DNA from: Euryarchaeota archaeon UBA558
GTDB taxonomy: Archaea > Thermoplasmatota > Poseidoniia > Poseidoniales > Thalassarchaeaceae
Reading direction: 5' to 3'
NCBI GenBank assembly: GCA_002507175.1
Contig: DAZE01000012.1
Span: 91,725 to 155,724 of the forward strand
Length of the DNA stretch: 64,000 nt
In this document: positions 61,803 through 64,000 of the stretch, piece by piece
Layout of the letters: each line of letters begins with the position of its first letter
Position numbering within the stretch: the first letter of the stretch is position 1
The notes under the pieces: generated by a model
The model's database searches: none
The model's input: the letters and a program-made list of their open reading frames with translations, nothing else
Told to the model about the DNA's origin: nothing
Position numbers and translations under genes: made by a program

Positions 61803-62765
61803 ATGGATGCAGTCATCCTAGCGGGCGGCTTTGGAACAAGGCTGAGACCTTGGACAGATACCGTTCCCAAGCCACTCATACCTTTGTTGGACATGACCCT
61901 GATTGAGCACACAATACGCATATTGCCCCGAAACACAATCCAGAGAGTGATTATCGCCTCAGGCTATGGGGTCGACCAGATGAGGGCTTATTTTGACAAT
62001 TTCGACGCCGGTTTTGAAGTCGTAGTCGTAGAAGAAGACCAACCTCTCGGAACAGGCGGGGCTATCGCCAACTGCAGAGAACACATCCGGGGCCCTAGGG
62101 CAATAGTGATGAACGGGGATCTAATCACTACTGTGGACGTCGAGGAAATGCTGTCACATCATGTGAAATCTAATGCATTGATCTCAATTTCTCTGTGGCC
62201 AGTTGAGGACCCAACCCGATTTGGAGTCGCTGATTTCGATCACAACAAAGGCCTCATCAAGAGATTCCAGGAAAAGCCAAGGTTGGAGGAGGCATACTCC
62301 AACTTGATCAACGCAGGTTGCTACATCGTTGAGAGATCGGTGATACAAGGCCTCAGCACGGAGTATCACTCAATGGAGCGAGATGTATTCCCAGGCGTCG
62401 CAGAGTCAGGAAGAATGGGGGGGCATCGTTACTCCGGGAGGTTCATCGACGCTGGAACTCCAACAAGCTACCTTGAGGCCATGGTGGCTGCGATAGAGGA
62501 TAACTCATTCACTACAGGGGGCATTGTTGGAACGTCTTGGTACGCCGATCCAAAAATGAGCAAGAAAGGGATAGAAAATAGCGCAGTGGGGATGGAGTGC
62601 AAGCTAGGCGATGGTATACGAGTGAACCGATCCGCAATTTTGGATGGTGCTCGGATAGGTGAGAACGCCTATCTGGATAACTGCTTAATCGGCAGAGGTT
62701 CGACTGTCCCCGCAAACTCTCACATCGTGGATATGGTCATTGGTTTTAATCAGCAATATCAGTGA
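61803..62765 (+). CDS. Sugar-phosphate nucleotidyltransferase (mannose-1-P guanylyltransferase-like)
   Basis: 320 residues. The N-terminal NTP_transferase domain has MDAVILAGGFGTRLRPWT (first 18 residues), VPKPLIPLLDM, VEEDQPLGTGGAIANC, IVMNGDLIT and KRFQEKPRLEEAYSNLINAGCYI. The C-terminal about 70 residues give a short hexapeptide-like left-handed helix (AVGMECKLGDGIRVNRS, ILDGARIGENAYL). It activates a sugar phosphate, most like GDP-mannose or dTDP-glucose enzymes; the base and sugar are not certain. Confidence 0.88.
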   Translation: MDAVILAGGFGTRLRPWTDTVPKPLIPLLDMTLIEHTIRILPRNTIQRVIIASGYGVDQMRAYFDNFDAGFEVVVVEEDQPLGTGGAIANCREHIRGPRAIVMNGDLITTVDVEEMLSHHVKSNALISISLWPVEDPTRFGVADFDHNKGLIKRFQEKPRLEEAYSNLINAGCYIVERSVIQGLSTEYHSMERDVFPGVAESGRMGGHRYSGRFIDAGTPTSYLEAMVAAIEDNSFTTGGIVGTSWYADPKMSKKGIENSAVGMECKLGDGIRVNRSAILDGARIGENAYLDNCLIGRGSTVPANSHIVDMVIGFNQQYQ

Positions 62766-62810
62766 AAAATAAGGCGACAGCAAGAAAAGTGGGAGTCGAG
62801 ACCATATCCC

Positions 62811-63473
62811 ATGACCGCACCCTTGATCGTGATTAACTGTAAGACTTATTCTAATGCATCAGGGATTGCCGCTGAGGCTCTGGCGATTCAGATGCAATCG
62901 ATCGACACCAGCGCAAGGTTGGTCATGGCAGCATCTGCTTTGGATATCGGGCCTGTAGCATCCGTAGCACCTGATTTAGAGGTCTGGGCGCAACATCTGG
63001 ATCCCGTGGGCCATGGCTCGAATACAGGACGCATCCTTCCAAGCACCGCGATCGAAAGGGGCGCAACCGGCACACTTGCCAATCACGCAGAGAGGAAAGT
63101 CCCCCTAGGACAGGTCGACGAACTACTCGCCATCCTACCACTTGGCTTCGAATTGTGCGCATGTGCAGCAGACCCTAAGGAAGCAGAGGCATTGGCCCAT
63201 CTCGCCCCTCCGATGATCGCCGTTGAGCCCCCCGAGCTTATTGGAGGAGATATCTCGGTGACCACAGCAGATCCATCCATCGTTTCAGACTCCGTTGAAA
63301 TCGTGAAGAAAATCGACTCTGGAATAGAAGTTCTATGCGGGGCAGGTGTGAAGAACGGGGCTGATGTTGCAGCCGCTCTAGACCTGGGGGCATCAGGGGT
63401 ACTTCTCGCTTCTGGAGTCACCAAGGCTACTGATCCTAAAGCCGTACTCAATGACTTGGTTTCAAGAATATGA
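62811..63473 (+). CDS. tpiA: Triosephosphate isomerase, archaeal type
   Basis: 220 residues, the compact archaeal form. The substrate lysine is in INCKTYSNA, the catalytic His in AQHLDP, NHAERK is the conserved segment, and the catalytic Glu is in AVEPPELIGG. GVKNGADVAAALDLGASGVLLASG is the phosphate-binding C-terminus (read in parts). It interconverts DHAP and glyceraldehyde-3-phosphate in glycolysis/gluconeogenesis. Its stop overlaps the start of the next gene (ATGA). Confidence 0.97.
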   Translation: MTAPLIVINCKTYSNASGIAAEALAIQMQSIDTSARLVMAASALDIGPVASVAPDLEVWAQHLDPVGHGSNTGRILPSTAIERGATGTLANHAERKVPLGQVDELLAILPLGFELCACAADPKEAEALAHLAPPMIAVEPPELIGGDISVTTADPSIVSDSVEIVKKIDSGIEVLCGAGVKNGADVAAALDLGASGVLLASGVTKATDPKAVLNDLVSRI

Positions 63474-63892
63474 AACCCCTATGTATTGGGAATTGGATTA
63501 AGTGTGAAGTGCCTCAGGAGAGATTCATGGCACAACCTAGGACTATACAAAATTCGATGCTGATGGGGATTTGCATCGGCGCCTTTGGAGGAGGACTTTA
63601 CGCTTACATGATGCTCACGGGGATCGGGGACTTCATCGATCAAGAGACAGACCTTCGGCTGATCAAATACAAAGCGACTTCCTTCGGAATCGCGGCTTCT
63701 GGCGGTTTTGTCCTTGGCCTGTATCTATTTCTGAGCGTCACTGCTAGAATCGGCAGGTTTGTCAGAGGTGGAACGGATCACCCCGAGTCGCCCTCACAGA
63801 CAATAGTGGTCCAGACAGGAGTCTCACCAAGTGTTACTGAGACTGAAGTCCCAGCAAATGTCTCAAGTGTAGATGACCTTCTGAACGCATGA
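63470..63892 (+). CDS. Two-TM membrane protein downstream of tpiA
   Basis: 140 residues from the overlapping ATG, or 121 if the ATG at 63527 (MAQPRTIQNS) is used, which gives a more typical N-terminus. Two helices are evident, LMGICIGAFGGGLYAYMML and FGIAASGGFVLGLYLFLSV. The tail is Thr/Ser/Val-rich and ends in VSSVDDLLNA. No family is recognised. Coupling to tpiA suggests it is real. Confidence 0.6.
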   Translation: MKPLCIGNWIKCEVPQERFMAQPRTIQNSMLMGICIGAFGGGLYAYMMLTGIGDFIDQETDLRLIKYKATSFGIAASGGFVLGLYLFLSVTARIGRFVRGGTDHPESPSQTIVVQTGVSPSVTETEVPANVSSVDDLLNA

Positions 63893-63937
63893 ACCCATCC
63901 GAATGCGTCATATACGGATAGCAAGTCGGCGAGGCCC

Positions 63938-64000
63938 ATGAAGCGTGGCTCCCGGGCTTGGAAGAAGGCGGGTAATCAACGCTGGAAGTGGCGAAAGAAG
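63938..64000 (+). CDS. Probable ribosomal protein L41e, cut by the window end
   Basis: The ATG at 63938 opens a frame of 21 codons running off the right edge: MKRGSRAWKKAGNQRWKWRK and one more Lys. The basic, Trp-containing KWRKK stretch is the core of eukaryotic/archaeal L41e, a protein of about 25-40 residues. A TATA-like CATATACGG lies at 63909-63917, 21-29 bases upstream, fitting a leaderless transcript. The identification rests on this short stretch only. Confidence 0.55.
   Translation, partial: MKRGSRAWKKAGNQRWKWRKK

Overview
The window is a chromosome segment of an archaeon, most probably a planktonic member of the Thermoplasmatota (Marine Group II/III type, Candidatus Poseidoniia). 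Archaeal markers are a TATA-binding protein, ABCE1/Rli1, an archaeosine-type tRNA-guanine transglycosylase, CTP-dependent riboflavin kinase, mevalonate kinase, an aconitase-X phosphomevalonate dehydratase, a compact archaeal triosephosphate isomerase and the start of a probable L41e gene. Genes of bacterial flavour (TatC, GrpE, a SOUL protein, sialidase-like and lipase-like lipoproteins, a PKD-type surface protein) fit a marine heterotroph. The placement is inferred from gene content; no rRNA or tRNA is present.

The segment is very densely coded. Genes often overlap by ATGA, GTGA or TTGA junctions, no gap exceeds 300 bases, and I see no insertion sequence, prophage, CRISPR array or tRNA.

Layout. 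1-6000: NifU-type Fe-S protein, PolX polymerase, endonuclease III, SpoU methyltransferase, SOUL protein, NAD synthetase. 6000-13000: IleRS, class III CoA transferase, a methyltransferase, a DEAD-box helicase. 13000-18000: TauE/SafE permease, then a divergent pair of exported proteins (Asp-box lipoprotein; lamin-tail/amidohydrolase fusion) flanking a tandem 17-bp repeat. 18000-23300: CysRS, two tandem class I glutamine amidotransferases, a membrane-bound HdrD/GlpC-like iron-sulphur oxidoreductase. 23400-34400: mevalonate kinase, TBP with a palindromic promoter, a large surface protein followed by a SepF-like gene, flavoprotein, peroxiredoxin, fused phosphomevalonate dehydratase, TgtA-like protein. 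34400-40100: two ABC exporters and an unrecognised Trp-rich protein in one operon. 40100-46000: PH-domain membrane protein, TPR protein, TruA, RibK, KBL-family enzyme, citrate synthase. 46000-54300: a glycerophosphodiesterase that looks circularly permuted, UMF1-type transporter, TatC, DRG-type GTPase, NMN adenylyltransferase, lipase-like lipoprotein. 54300-64000: DUF1499, GrpE, ABCE1, two squalene/phytoene synthases, succinyl-CoA ligase, sugar-phosphate nucleotidyltransferase, triosephosphate isomerase, membrane protein, L41e start.

Several genes share pathways: mevalonate kinase and phosphomevalonate dehydratase imply the archaeal modified mevalonate route, whose products could feed the squalene/phytoene synthases; NMN adenylyltransferase and NAD synthetase belong to NAD synthesis; citrate synthase and succinyl-CoA ligase to the TCA cycle. 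The most unusual observations are the permuted phosphodiesterase, a TBP with an acidic insertion of about 55 residues and a palindromic TATA region at its gene, a TGT lacking its zinc cysteines, an ABCE1 with seven instead of eight cluster cysteines, and the fused aconitase X.
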